Shown piece after piece: positions 48,100 through 61,300 of a DNA stretch of 64,000 nucleotides. Numbering within the stretch: the first letter of the stretch is position 1; the number at the start of each line of letters is the position of its first letter. Origin of the DNA: Phylloscopus collybita (taxonomy: Eukaryota > Chordata > Aves > Passeriformes > Phylloscopidae). The stretch spans positions 28,230,001 through 28,294,000 of the forward strand of contig JAJNNQ010000040.1 of NCBI GenBank assembly GCA_027886175.1. The letters are read 5' to 3'. The position numbers and the translations under genes were made by a program. The notes beneath the pieces were generated by a model. It was given only the letters and a program-made list of their open reading frames with translations, searched no databases and was not told the origin of the DNA.

Positions 48100-48345
48100 G
48101 GGGCGCGGCGGGTCCCGGGGCGAGGAACGCGACGTGCCCGGAACCGCCGCCCCGCCGCGCCGCCCCCTTCCTGCGCCGCCCCGCCGCAGGTAGGGCGCTC
48201 CCGGCAGGGACGGAGCCAGGCAGGTCGGTCCCACCCATGGCCGGCCCGGGCGCGACGCCCGCACGGGTAGGAAGCGCGTCCGCCGGGAGCCCGCATTTCC
48301 CAGCGGGAAATACGGCGCTCCCGCGGATACGTCGGGTTAAATCCT
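47870..48345 (-). promoter_or_regulatory. CpG island promoter of EDARADD
   Basis: Dense GC and CpG around the first coding exon. Long open frames on both strands here (for example 47830-48264) are a by-product of high GC and carry no recognisable domain. Confidence 0.7.
48069..48099 (-). CDS. EDARADD: EDARADD first coding exon
   Basis: 31 nt, ATG at 48099 to donor GTGAGG. Reads [10 protein letters not shown] plus one base, and lies in the CpG island. Chosen by phase match to exon 2 and similarity to the human short-isoform start. Confidence 0.85.
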
Positions 48346-51300
48346 CCGGGCGGGAGGTGCTCCCCTAAGTGAAAACGCCGTGTCTCGCTGAGACCACGGA
48401 CACGGGGTGCACATACCGCTGGTCACGTAGTGCTAGTTCGGATCTGAAAGTGAGCTATTTCAGCAGTAGGAAATCAAGTGCTCGCTCTCCTGTTTTTGCG
48501 GACATTTACCCGCGTAAATCGCCGCCTTCCGACAGGGAAAGGAGCTCTCCAGTAGGGCTTAAGGTGCATCTGCAGGTGGCTCAGCGTGTACGGACAGAGT
48601 TTGCAAACGCAAGTACTACAGAACAACAATCATAAACAGCACTGGTTTCTCACAGATGCTTAAAAGTGCCTTTACGCTACGGGCACATCCGATAGCATGA
48701 CGAGGTGGAATCTTTGGATGTAATTGCTTTGGAACCCCACTGTCATCTCAGGCAAATTCTCTCACGGTTTCGATGTAAAGTCACACAGGCTTCTTAAATA
48801 GGTCTGTGCATGAAATCACTCTCTAAATAAGAAATATTATGTATTGCTACTTAGTGTACAATACAAGCAAAAGAAGCCAGCACAACTGAATTTGCTATTA
48901 CAAAGATCACTTTTGTGAGCCACCTGGCTCATTTATTAAAGAGGTAAATTTACAAGACAGATTCTGTTCTGTTACACTGACAGAGCTCCAAATTAGACAA
49001 CTGGCTTACACTGGCATAACTAAAAGTAGCCTTTGGTCCATTAAGCATTAAAATGGAGTGGGTTTCCATGGATTATTTTTTATCTCTTGTGCATGTTACA
49101 AATAATTATATATTTTTTTTTAAATGGTAAAGATTAAATTGCTCTTATTTCCATAATTTCAATTGATGATATAGCTGTCATCCTGTTGTCATGAACAAGC
49201 ATTTCTCACACTGCAGCCTGAGAAGGGGCAGGGAGTATGCACCACCACACCTGTTATTTGGTCTTTAGCTAACATCAGTAATATTGATGTTTTTCAATGA
49301 TTGTTGCATGCCTGTTCTTGTATCATTCTTTAATGAGTGTTGTCAAAATCTTTGTTACGTAGCTAACTGACCAGTGCAGAAAGCCAACAATTATTTTGGC
49401 GAAACTAAATACAACCATATCATAAAAGCTAAATCCAGAATGAGATAACTTTAAGCAATGGCATTCCATAGAATGCTGGATTAATTTTCTCATCATATTT
49501 CTAAACCTAAGTACTCTCTGTATCTTATCTTGCTGTAATCCTGCAAGCTACTAACTTCAGCACAACTAATCGTAATGGGAAAAGTTCAGAATTTTGTAAA
49601 TTTCCACTCAAATGTAGAATTAGTAATTTCAAATAGTTTTCACAAATTGAGTCTATGCAGATCTCCTCTCACTCCTTTCCTCTTGACCCCATCAAAAAAC
49701 CCAGCCGTATTTGATGAGGACAGAGGCTTTTCTCAAAGATCTACAAACCATCTGGTAATACATAGCTGGAGATTTTGTTGTTTGAAATAGCAATTAACAC
49801 AGTGTCAAGGGACTTCCCATCTTTTGAGCACAAGACAATATATTCCTCTCCAGAAAAATATAACTTCTATATCCCCACATCAAAAAGAAAACCAAAACTA
49901 CACACACAAAAACTACACACACAAAAACTATACACACACAAACTAGCCCCCCCCCCCCCCCAAAAAAAATCCAAAAAAACCCCAAAACTTCTTTTTCCAG
50001 TTGATCCTCTGTAGCTTTTCCACATGGAAATAGAGAGCTTTCGTTCCAGATCACAAGTGCTACTATGACACAGGGGATCAGTAACATTCCCCATGCCTCA
50101 ACACAGGTTGCCAATAGTCATGGCAACTCTGGGCCTGCCAGAATCACATGGCAATCTTTTTTATTCTTTCTCATCTGTTTGCTTTCTGCATTTCAAACAT
50201 CTTCACTTAAGGAAGTTCACATTGAGTAAAATACCTCTATGTCAACATAAACTCTTCACCCCTCCTGTACCTCAAGAGATTTAGGGAGAAACGTCCCTGC
50301 ATTTTCTCTCCCAGTATCCTAGAGATAGTTTTTAATTGTCAGCAGCTTCAGGCTGCTGCTAGAAAAGTTCTTGAGAATTCTGAGACTGCTTTAGAGTAGG
50401 AATAATTAGCCAGCAGCTAAAAAGTTAAAACTACTGTCTTTGCCAATAATGATATTGGTCTGCTCTTTTACAGTTCTTTTACAGGAACATCACGATTTTG
50501 ACATTTAATTGACAGAAGCAGCACTATATGGAGAAAATGTAAGAAATGACACATACCTAAACCATCTTATGCAAGCCTGTGGATAATTTGTTTGCCTGAC
50601 AGGACTGCATGATATGGAAATGTTCCCACCACTCCAGGAGCTGTGCTGTGTCCAAGTCAAACACACGCCACAGAAACAGTGAAACCTTGCTTTCTCTAGA
50701 GTGACATGTTGAAACTGAGCCTAATACGATTGATTTCAGGCTGCAGCTTATGCCTCTGCAGGGACTTTAGCACAGTCCCCCTGCTTGTTTCCATAAATGT
50801 ACAATTCAGATGAGATCTATACCTCGTGGTCAGATTTGCTGACAGATAAGCATGCACACTGAAAGAGCAAGTGCACAAATCTCAGGTGGTTTTTTAAACA
50901 AGATTATGTATTTTCATCACACCCACTATACTCAGAAGCTTGACAGAGCTAGTAGACTCGTTCCTGTGTTGGTATTCCTTCCTAAAAAAAAGTGTAGGTA
51001 CTACAGGAATGACAATAACCTATAGATAACTTCTACCCTTCACTGAGGTCATGCTGTTATAGCCTACACAATGCACTTTGTTAACATCCATCTGTAACAC
51101 ACACACACATGAAACATGGAAATGAGAATACAGGTGTACAGCTTTGTGGTTAGTTTTTCACCACCTAGAAAAACTTCCTAAAAAAAGTATTTCCTCCCTG
51201 TAGTTTGCTATTCTTTATTTTTTTACTGCATTCTATCTCTTGCTTTTTTCCTCATAGTCACTCTGAAAATATTGCTGTATTTTCTTCTTAAAAATTTACC

Positions 51301-54044
51301 TTTTTAACCACTGTGCAGAATTTGACATATTGTTTTGCCATTTACAGGCCACACTCACGAGATAACCCTAGACACAGGTACTTTTCAGAAGATATTTGCA
51401 CCCGCTGCCGCAGACTTGAGCACAGGTTGTGGTTTTAAGACCTCAGTAGGGGGGAACAAGGTGTCAGTGTGGCATGACTTGCAAGGAAACATAACTTGTA
51501 TCAGGCCTAATGACAGCAGGACAGAACAGGGGTGAGGGAGTACAAGCTCTTCACGGTAGGAGGCCTGACAGACCACAGAGCTCCTGTGCCCTGGTACTTG
51601 GCTGCTTTCTGTACTTACATCCGGTGGTTTACTGAAAGTTCTTAACCACAGCTGTCCTTTGCTGTATCATTTAAATCTAGACTACCACAAGATGTTCCAT
51701 TGCTCAACAGGCACTGCCCTCCCACTGCTGCTGTTTGCCAGACTTAAACAGAAGTTTGTGACATATTGATTCCTCTGGTTTACTCTCGTAAGTTTAGGAA
51801 GGACTCACTCAAAAGTTAATTTGGAAAAATAAATAAAGGCAAAAGCTTCAAGGGCAAAAGGTTTCAAAATAAAATTCACATTTCAGATTACTGAAATCTA
51901 GTTAATGAATTTAACAGCTGGGATTTATCAAGTTTCTCCTAATGGGAAAGGTGGAGCCACCCTGTTTTACGTGTATATTAATTTAAATCAGTCCATAATA
52001 ATCTCTAATATCCATTTTTACACAGCGGATGCCCATAGATCATTATTTCTGTCTACAACCAGAGTCCATAAGCTCAATTCCGGCAAATAAGAGCTGGCTG
52101 GAAAGCACCAACGGAGATAATACAATAAAAGTTGCAAGACTTGATCAGTTTCAGGCTAGAGGCAAGTTTGGTGACTGCAGATTTGCTGCATCCACTCCAA
52201 GAATGTCTCTCTTTCTCATGCACCCAGATCTGTGCCTACGCTAGAGAACATCACAGAGTCATGAGGAAGAGGTGACCCTGATGTGCTTTACTTAATTCTT
52301 TTTTAAGAATACAGAATACTGGTTTTAGTTCCCATGTTCATGGCTTTCTTTGCTCGCACAAAGAAAACGTCAGTGCTTGTAAATGAAACTGTCAAGGTGT
52401 GTAACAGCAGTGCATATTATGAAATCACAGAAGATGTGTGTTCCTATGACAACCACATTGAAAAATTAAATATATAGGCCAGATTCTTCATGACCCCAGC
52501 AACCTGTAAACTGTAATTATCCCTCTCCCCAGTAAGGGCTTGTCCTCAGCCCTTGCTAAAATTTTGTAACATCGTGTCAAATTTCTTTAAAAGAAAGAGG
52601 CTTACTCAACACCCACAACTTTGTAATATGCTGTTGGGTTTTGATTGCAATTGTAAGACTGCTTCTTCTGCAGATCTTTCCTAAAACTGATTTCACACAG
52701 AAATCCTATATTAGGATTTTTATGTTTGGGGTCTTTTAGACATTTTTATACCCCTAGCAAAGTAGCATTCATAGATTTAAATTGACACTAAAACATAAAG
52801 TAAGATTGGAAATACCCTAGAGTTTAGAAAACTGTGTTAAGCTACATTCAGCTCTCCTATCTTAGGTAATACTTATGTATAAAAGGAATATTTCTTTTAT
52901 TGCCTCTTAAAATTATCCATTATATATTTTTACAGCCAATTCCTTATCCTTCTAATATGGCAGTAAAAAGTTAAACCACAACTGATTTCTGATGCAAGCA
53001 TTTCAGAGGTGAAGAAATAAAGTACCCTCTGTAACTAACATAGTGTTCTGAACTGAAAACTGAGTGAACACTATGACTTAAAAATATTATAGTTTACTTC
53101 TAACTTTTAGAGTCCTTTAGGTAGCCCAAGCGTGTGATAGTGCTTGATTCTTCCAAGGTTTTAGGGCTTTTCTAAATACTCATGATGGAAACTTTTTTTC
53201 CAGACTCAAAGGTACAAAATGTAAACGAATACAATGAATTCACCTTAATCTGCTGAACAGAAACAGTTTCTTTGTGAGAAGTACAAACCACTTGTGATAA
53301 AGTAGGGAGTACTGATACTGAGAGTAAACTATGGCAATGTAAACATTAACACCAGCTGTTCTGCTAATTTCTTCTCAAATATCTAATGTACTGCTCCACT
53401 GATGCTGGAAGTAGGAGTAGGTTCTCATTTAGTTGTCTGTTCCCAAATTATAGTTGTACTGCCTGTACTCCAGAGAGGAAAGAAAGGAGTGTTTACATAT
53501 TTACATCATCTCTGAGGAACCAGACTAACTACTGCCTACTTCATCTTACGGTCTCTGTAATTCCTAGACACCATCCCTTCGAGACATTTTCGGCAACGCA
53601 AAAATCTGTGACATACTGGCCCCTTAAGGACAAATGTAATGGAAAGCTAATTTGAATTAATTTGTAAGTAAATAACAAAGGTCAATCTTAAAACGTTTAA
53701 GCTCTCTGACAGTTACCCTTTAAGTCTAGTTACCCTAGACTTAAAGCTTGTCTTTAAAACACTCCAGCAAAGGGGTATTCTCCAAATGAAAAGGTGTAAG
53801 AAGAACCTGAGTTAGCATCTGAACTGAAAATAAAATCCTAATTTCAGCAACCTTGCACATTAAATCAGTGCAACACTCAAGGTTTTCACAGAAATACGAC
53901 TTTTTGCAATTCTGGGAATTAATTACAGATGAACACTTAATTGTTGGGAGCAAAAGATTGGTTCTGAGCTACCCCAGCAGTGGGGCAGGGGGTCCTGTGG
54001 CCCTGTCCAGCTCACCTGCAGCGTGCTGGGGCAGCACAGCCCCA
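48346..54044. other. EDARADD-ERO1B head-to-head intergenic region
   Basis: AT-rich, no exon-like frame with flanking splice sites, no recognisable RNA gene. Holds the CA/poly-C repeat and a short (CA)n near 51100. Could contain regulatory DNA for either gene, but nothing specific is visible. Confidence 0.55.
49885..49961. repeat. CA-rich tandem repeat followed by a C15 tract
   Basis: Three units of AAAACTACACACAC-type sequence, then fifteen C (49947-49961) and A-rich DNA. Confidence 0.9.
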
Positions 54045-54700
54045 GCCAGCCAGGTTATACTGGAGTGCCGCGGGATATAGTGGGCCAAAGTGGTTTGTAC
54101 AGGCCTGGACTGGGATGTAAGGATTGGAGCAGGTTTAGACTGGGGTTATAGGGAGATATGCTGAGACACACTTGGTTTGTTCAGTCTAGAGAAGAGGAGG
54201 GCGAGGGGAGACCTCACTCTACAGTCTTCAGCATCCTCACAAAAGGAAAGCGGAGGGGCAGATACCAATCTCTTTACACTCACAACAGCATCTGAGGGAA
54301 TGGCCTGAAGCTGACTCAGGGGAGGTTTAGGTGGGATATTAGAAAAAGGTTCTTTACCCAGAGGGTGGTTGAGCACTGGAACAGGCTCCCCAGGGAAGTT
54401 GTCATAGTACCAGGCCTGAGAGAGCTCAGTGTTCGGACAACATTCTTGGGCTCGTGGTGTTACTCTTGGGGATGGTGCTGTGCAGCGCTGGGAGCTGGAC
54501 TTTGATGATCTTTGCGGATCCCTTCCAATTGAGGGTATTCTATGATAGTGGGCTGAACTGGTTGATACTGGCCTGGACTGGGTTATACTGGGATGGACTG
54601 CGATACACTGGCCTGGACTCAGTTCAAGCTGGGATGAACAGAGAAATACTGGGATGAACAGGGAAGTACTGGGACTCACTGGGCCCGACTGGTTCACACG
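54045..54700. repeat. Degenerate ACTGGGAT-type minisatellite split by CR1
   Basis: Diverged units such as CTGGACTGGG, ATACTGGGATG and GAACAGGGAAGTACTGGG occur on both sides of the CR1 copy (54045-54150 and 54550-54700). Confidence 0.65.
54160..54546 (+). mobile_element. CR1 LINE fragment, about 0.39 kb
   Basis: Contains AGAGAAGAGGAGGGCGAGGG, GAGGTTTAGGTGGGATATTA, GAGCACTGGAACAGGCTCCC and ends near TATTCTATGATAG, the CR1 3' end. Lies immediately upstream of the ERO1B promoter. Confidence 0.85.
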
Positions 54701-54845
54701 GGTCCGGACCGGGCCGGGCGGCTCTCGCAGCCCCGCTCCGCCGCCGCCGCCCCTCGCGCGCCCCTCCTCACGCCGCCCTCCCAGCGCCGCGCGCACGCGC
54801 CCAGCCACCCCCTCGCGCGCCGCCGCCACTTGTTTTGGAGGCGCG

Positions 54846-54864
54846 CGTGGTCCTCTCCGATTGG
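54846..54864 (-). promoter_or_regulatory. ER stress response element (ERSE), exact match
   Basis: Plus strand reads CGTGG, nine bases, ATTGG; on the minus strand this is CCAAT-N9-CCACG, the NF-Y plus ATF6 element. It lies 359 bp upstream of the ERO1B ATG. ERO1B is a known UPR target in mammals. Activity here is inferred. Confidence 0.75.
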
Positions 54865-54908
54865 GCGCCGCCGCCCCGCCCCGCCCCGGCCCCGGGACCG
54901 GGAGGGGA

Positions 54909-54927
54909 ACTACATCTCCCGGCGTGC
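54909..54927 (+). promoter_or_regulatory. ZNF143/Staf-type site
   Basis: ACTACATCTCCCGGCGTGC matches the ACTACAnnTCCCnGCnTGC consensus typical of CpG-island promoters. It lies 45 bp downstream of the ERSE. Confidence 0.65.
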
Positions 54928-55204
54928 CGCGCGGCGGCGGCCCGGGAGCGGCGGGCGCTGGAGCTGGGTGGCGGCGGCGGCGGTGGTGGTGGTGCCGCTG
55001 CTTCGCGAGAGGATCCCGGGCGCGCGCGGCGGTGCCGCGGGCAGGTCGCGGGGAGCGCGGCGCCCCCGCCCGACGGGTGCCGCCGCCCGCAGGAGCGGCC
55101 GCGCCGGGAGGAGACGCCGCCGCCGACGACCCGCGGCGTGTCCCTCTCCTTCCTGTGCCGGCGGCGGCGGGGCGAGGGCTGCCCCCTCCTCCGTCAGTCG
55201 CGGC

Positions 55205-55222
55205 GGCAGCAGCAGCAGCAGC
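55205..55222 (+). repeat. Short GCA/CAG triplet repeat abutting ERO1B start
   Basis: About five consecutive CAG units end directly at the ERO1B ATG (5' UTR). Confidence 0.7.
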
Positions 55223-55321
55223 ATGAGCGGCGGTGGCGGCGGCCGGAACGCGGCGGCGAGGACACGGCTGGCAGCGCGGCTGCTGGCGGTGCTCGGCTGC
55301 GTCCTGACAGCGGAGGCCCAG
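55223..55321 (+). CDS. ERO1B: ERO1B exon 1, signal peptide
   Basis: 33 codons, ATG with A at -3, donor GTAGGA. Gly-rich start (MSGGGGGRN), then a basic-hydrophobic signal peptide ending TAEAQ; human also ends this exon ...EAQ. Confidence 0.9.
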
Positions 55322-58300
55322 GTAGGAACCGGCGGCTGGCGGGACGGTGCGGCGGGGCAGGGAGCGTGGCCGGCCAGGGATGCCCGCCGGCTGTGGGTAG
55401 GGCTGCGGAGCCCTCCCGGAGGGGCAGCGGGGCAGAGGCGGGAGGTGAGGTCACTTCGGGGGGTCGTGGGGGAGAGGGCAGCTCTGCGCCGTGCCATGTG
55501 CAGGCTCCCGCGGAGAAGTCGGGGAATCTCTTGTTGGAGTCTGTAGCCCACGTCCTTCCCCTTCCACACCCTGCGGCTGGCGCTATCCGGGGTCCAGCCC
55601 GCGGCCGGTGCCGCTGGGCTGCGGGGAGAGGTTGGTCGACCTGGTAGCGTCAGTCAGTGGGATATGATGAGGAGCTGCGGCTTGGATCAGACTCGTGGCT
55701 TGAGGCAGAAAGTTCGGTGCCCTGATGAAGTCTGTGAGAAGCCATATGTTCCAATGGTGATGGCAGTGCCCGGGCTTGGCTTGTGCTTAGGTCGTGTCTG
55801 TTTGCCCACATTACAGGCGAAGGTGAGAACACTCCTTCCTTCTGTAAGCTGCCTTCACAGCTATAGGAGGGCAAGTGTCTGTAGTTAGGAGCTTGCAATT
55901 CATCCACCGTGTGACCGTGACTGAAATGATAGCTGGTGTCAAGTAGGAGAGGCTTTCAGCTGGGCCGAAGACCTTGGAGTGAGTTTATAGAGGAATGCAC
56001 CGGCCACGTGGAGCAAAGCTTGTTCTCTGGATTATTATTTTTCTTATATTTTATAAATTTCCGTGTTGTATAATATGCTATACTGTAAGTGGCCATCCAA
56101 GGCGGTGATGACAGTAGCATAGATAACTTTTATTGCAGCTTTTTTTTTTTTTTGTTTTAAGTTCGGATTGACTCTTATTTACATTATTTTAGTAACTATT
56201 TTAGCATAACTAAATGCTAATTGAAATGGAGTTCCTAAAGAAGCACTTAATAAAGTGGCAAGGGGGTTTTTGTGATGCCCGGCAGAGAGATTGGTTGTTG
56301 CTGGTTCATAAAATTGTTAGCATATTGTGTTCAGAGTTTGGCTTCTGCAGGGAAAGATAAGCTAGCCAGTAGCTCTTGGAGTCATTTTACCTAAGGCTGT
56401 TCTCTCATTCTGCAGCCATGGCAAAGTAAAACGTCTAAGGAACAAAACAAGGAGTCCCAGGTGGTCTTCTAATTGTTGAAACAATTAAAGCACAACAACC
56501 TGATAACACTAATAAGGTTGTTTATATGAATAGATTGCTTATTATTATATGCAATTATTCAGGGTTTTTTCCTTAATAATAAAGTGCTGACTGTGTTTTT
56601 CTTTCTAGATTTCATAGGGTGAAATTGATGCAGGTTGGACATTGACCTTTTCTTCTGAAAGCTTGATTTGTCTTGGAGAAGATAAGTTAAAAGTTTCACT
56701 TCTCCAATACATCTCTGATACCTTTTTAAGAACTAAACTAGGTTTGGCAATACCTGGAAGTACTTTGACAAGCATATTAGAAATGTAGAAAAAATAGCAG
56801 CTACGTAATGTCAGGTGACTTCTTGAACAGAAATTATAGTAGACTAATGCTTCTATGGTTTATTGTAGAATTCAAAGTCATTAACAGATGAAAAGAAACC
56901 ATGATACTTGTCCATTGTAATAAAAGTGTGATAACTAACAGTACAATTTGACTTTATATTTGTGGACTAAGTTAACTAGTGTAGTTCAATTTTAAAAAGG
57001 CAAAGTACTAATTATGTGAATAAAAAAGTAGGTCTTGCAATATGTAATTTTAATCATGTAGTACGCTGTTCTTATTTTGATGTCCACAATTTGAAAAAAC
57101 AAATTCGTTGGAAGATCCAGATGTTGACAAAAATGAAACAATTTTCTGCATGTTCTTGGAGTGTTCCATCCAAAGTGAGAGCACTGAAACCTGCACTTAG
57201 ACTAATTAGAAAAACCTCTGACTGAGGGTACTTGAAGCCAATGTTGCTGTTGCATCACTGTGCTGTGAACTGACTCCACTGTTGTGCAGTATTAGTGTTT
57301 CATGTCTGCTGTTAAAATATTTTATAGTTTGTGGTTTGGTACAGATACAGCTTAGTTTAATTTTAGAGCATGCTTTCCAAGAAAACAATGATTTTGCTAT
57401 TTTATGTATACAGGGAGTTAACTGTTCCAGTTCTGAAAAAGTTGTGAGAAAAAAAAAAAAATGGGAAAGTTAGTTTGCTTGCTCTCGTATGCTAAATTAA
57501 TTTTTTTCTTCATCATTTCCTATATCAGTCCTAGGTTTTGAGGAAGATTCATTTCTGAAACTTCATTGCTCTAGGTAAACTGTAATGAGTTTTCAAAGAT
57601 TTTCTTAGAATTGAGGTCTCAGTTAAATAAAAAGGCCACAGGTTTTTATTTTTCCATGAGAATTATTCTCTGAGTGTAACTGTTGCATTTATCTGGGACA
57701 TTTTTCCCCTGAAAAAGCATTTTCCATTTTGCATAGATGGTAAAATTATTTTTGTAAGCAGTGGGTAGCCATATGAGCTGGTCATCGAACTGGTTTCCTA
57801 CTCTTTATCTTCTCAATCCAAAAACCTCTTTCTTGTATCATCCTATTTATAGAGTTCAGTAATATTTGAGCGAAATGTTCAGTTATCTTTTCACCTTTTT
57901 ATATTATAATGAAATGTTACGCTGTTTGTTTTGTGGTATGGTGTTACCTGTAAGGGTAATCTTTACAGATGTCTGCCTGTGTGTGATCACTAAGAGAATT
58001 TGAAAATCTAAATGAAATTATTCTAGATTGAAGTGCATGGGGTTTTTATTTCTGTAAGCATCATTAATAACAAGTTTTTTCTTCTGACTTTGAAGTTGGC
58101 AGTCATGTGGGCTGTGAAAAACCTGTAATTACACATTGGCTCTTTGACAGTTGTTTGCCCAGGTTTGAAGTTGGATAACATTAACGAGGCAAGCATAACA
58201 GCAGGAAAAATTTTTGGTTAAAGTAACTTTCCTTAAGTTAATTTTACTTCATTGCCGTATCTGCTCTACAGAATTGTGACAGCCTATTTAGTGCCTCAGG

Positions 58301-61300
58301 AAAAGGATCTACTTAAGGTGAATTTTCCACTTAAGTACTTTATTGCCATATCCTCACCTCTTTATTCTCAGAAAGAGTTGGGGGAAGTCCATTTTCCAGG
58401 CCTCCTTTATGCTTCGTAAAGGAGCAGAAGCCTACAGTTTGGTTTCTAGTGGCTCTTTTACATCAAGCTTGGTTATATAAGGGTATCTGCTCTGTAAAGT
58501 ACGGGAGTGATTTATCATGCATAAAACAGATTAGATGTTTTCATAATCTCATCTGCATGAAATCTGTGGAGGAAAAAAAAGCCACTAAATATTTTTGTCT
58601 CCTTTTCCACGTAACATTTTAATAGTTAAAAGTTCTTGTAATCCCATGCAAGATGTAAGATGTGTGAGCATTTCTATTTTAAATAATTTCTGGGCCATAA
58701 TGGATGTCAATGAATTTCCTGTCTGGCTGAAGAACAGAAGTAGTAAGAACCAGTGTTTGGTTCCATTCCCTTATAAACATATTTGAAGCCTTCAGACATG
58801 TTTGTAGTAGTTTAAGAAGCTATGCTTAAGAGAGTAAGTGTAGATGTATTGAAATTTATTATATAACTGTTCATAGAATCACACTTCCAGTGTCACACTT
58901 TTCAATAAGATACTGCCAGGGTCTCAGCAAGACTGTTGCTGTAGCCTAGTCTGCAGCGGTAGTTGGAGCTGTCCTCTGCTGTATGCACAGTCCTGCCTTC
59001 CCTTTGTGTGTTGGCTCTAGAACTTCTGCACTTGTAGTGTGTGCTGCTTTTTGCCAAGGTGGTCTTTACCTAGTGCAGTAGCAGTACAGCTTGCTGTCCT
59101 GGCACAAGAAGAAGGATGAGACCTGGAAAAGTCATACTCAGTTTCTTGATAGATTCACAGCATTGCAATATAGATCCCTGTGCCTGGTTTTCCTTGTGTT
59201 TATTTGTTGAATTTATTTGTGAAATTGCAAACTTCTTGGGCACAGAACCTACTACACTCCTTTTCACCATGCCTCTAAGGAAACTAGATGAAGTGTTTTC
59301 ACACTTAGAGAAGAAATAGGAAAATAACATGGCAGTGTGTGATTGTAGGGTTATTTTAGGCAATTCGACTCGTGAGCATTTGGTAGGAGAACAGTTGAAA
59401 TGCAACTTTGCTAATATACCATGTGTTTGTAATTTGGAAAATCTTGTTGCTCATTCTTCAGAAAGTTCTATGTGCTGAAAGCATCAACAAATTTCAGGAG
59501 TGAAATTGTTCATCTTGCTAACTTTTATTTAGCAATGCGTTTGGAGGCGGGCTTAAGCTCGAAGTGCTACAGTTTTACTTTGAGTTTATGAGGTATGTTA
59601 CAGAGTATTTTGTGATGAGCCATATTTGCTATGGAACTGCATTTCACTAGTATTTCTCTCAATTACCATCTTTTTCTCATTAAAGGATTTTTCTGCAGCT
59701 GATATTCTATTTCTATATTAAATATAAATATTTATGTATTTTTTCAATAGCTCACAGGAGTCCTAGATGATTGCTTATGTGACATAGAAAGCATCGATGA
59801 CTTCAATACTTTCAAGATCTTTCCCAAAATACAGAAATTGCAAGAACGTGATTACTTCAGATATTACAAGGTACACTTAGAATGGTTTTTTCCTGAATAA
59901 TTTAAATAAAATGCAGAAACTAGAGGAAGGGTTGCATATCAATGCTTAGCTTTCCATTGTTAAGCTGCCTATTAGAAACCCATAGCTCTTTAATTTGATT
60001 GAAGCAGGTTTTCAGTCCCTGGCAGTTATGTTGGTAATAAGGTCTTGTTTGCTATGTTCATCCTGGAGTCAGTGACAGTAAATCATGACTGCTTTCATTC
60101 AATTGATAAATGGTAATTTTAAAGATAGTGCCTTTGTACTGCTGCATCTGGAAAAGGATCATATTTTAGCAATTTTGTGACAGCATGCAGTGCTTATCTT
60201 CTAAGAAATGTGTGTAATTTGAAATGAAAATATTGTCGTGATTTACTTTTCTAACAAGTTGCTGTCTTAGTTCTGATTTTAGTGTTTGCTATCTAGAGAA
60301 CTCCTTTGAAAAATAGGTAAAACTGTTCCTTTTTCAAGTAGTATGTAATATCACTTTTTATTACTTGAAGCATTTTTTTCTCTGTATTACTATCTGACGT
60401 GCAAATGAAGATTTGAAGCCTAATACTTCTGTTTTCAAATATACTTAACTTGAAAGTGAAGTTACATTTTGACGGAGCTCATCAGGTGGCTGCCTGCCAC
60501 TGGAAAAAGGAGCTCAGTGTCCTGCCCCTTTGCTACTTTTACCTCTCAGTTATGCCAATGCATCTCTTTAACCTGGTAGATATTTAGTTTGTCATTTGGT
60601 AGGGGGTTTTGTTGGTGAGGTTTTGTTGATTTTATTGGGCATTTTTTGTTGGTTTTGGGTTGTTTTCTCTTCAGGATGTAAAAAAGTCACCTAACCGATC
60701 TGGAATCAGACAAATATGAAACTCATGCAAGATGGAGTTATGAGTGTGCAGAAGGAGAAGAAAGCACTAGACTCTTCCATTTCTAGCCTGAGCAAGCAGT
60801 AATGTGTAACTGCACCTTGAATCTCCTGCTACATGATATAGTTCTAAATTCGCTTTTCAGGAGAAACAGGATATGTGCAACCTCAGTACTAATCCATCAC
60901 GTAGTAGTGGTAATGAGAGTCTTCAGAGGCAACAGAAAGATACAAAACAAAGTGAATGAAGATGAGGAGCAACAGGTATATGAGCAACTTCATACAGCAG
61001 TAATTTCATCTTGCAAATGTAGAGCTAATGTTCATTTCAACAGCAGTTCTGCAGAACATACTCTAAAGTTATGTTGCAATCCTGCCTCATCTTTTATACT
61101 GATCTTCCTAATAGATGGGAAGTTCCAAGGGCCTGTGTGCAATCCACCCAGCACCTAATTTCACCTAGTTCTCCCTGTGGTGGCAGGGAAAAATTTGTGT
61201 TGAACAGGCAAACTGAGTAAGTCAGTCAGAACGTTTTTCACTGTTTCCTGTTTCAATAAGCAACAGCTTTTTTTGATATCCCTGTTCAGAATGATGGAAA

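Larger units (their letters stand above)
54690..55660 (+). promoter_or_regulatory. CpG island promoter of ERO1B
   Basis: Nearly 1 kb of CpG-dense DNA spanning the upstream region, 5' UTR, exon 1 and start of intron 1. Long open frames on both strands (for example 54835-55647) are composition artefacts. Confidence 0.75.

Noticed and set aside
47770..48368. Long open frames on both strands at the EDARADD promoter
   Set aside because: Same GC effect; no domain, no conservation that I recognise, and they overlap the supported EDARADD first exon.
54835..55647. 270-codon open frame (and overlapping long frames on both strands) around ERO1B exon 1
   Set aside because: Caused by CpG-island composition with few stop codons. 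It starts at a non-ATG codon, is Arg/Ala/Gly-rich and conflicts with the well-supported ERO1B exon 1.
58870..58900. TCATAGAATCAC, resembling a CR1 end
   Set aside because: The following sequence does not continue as CR1.
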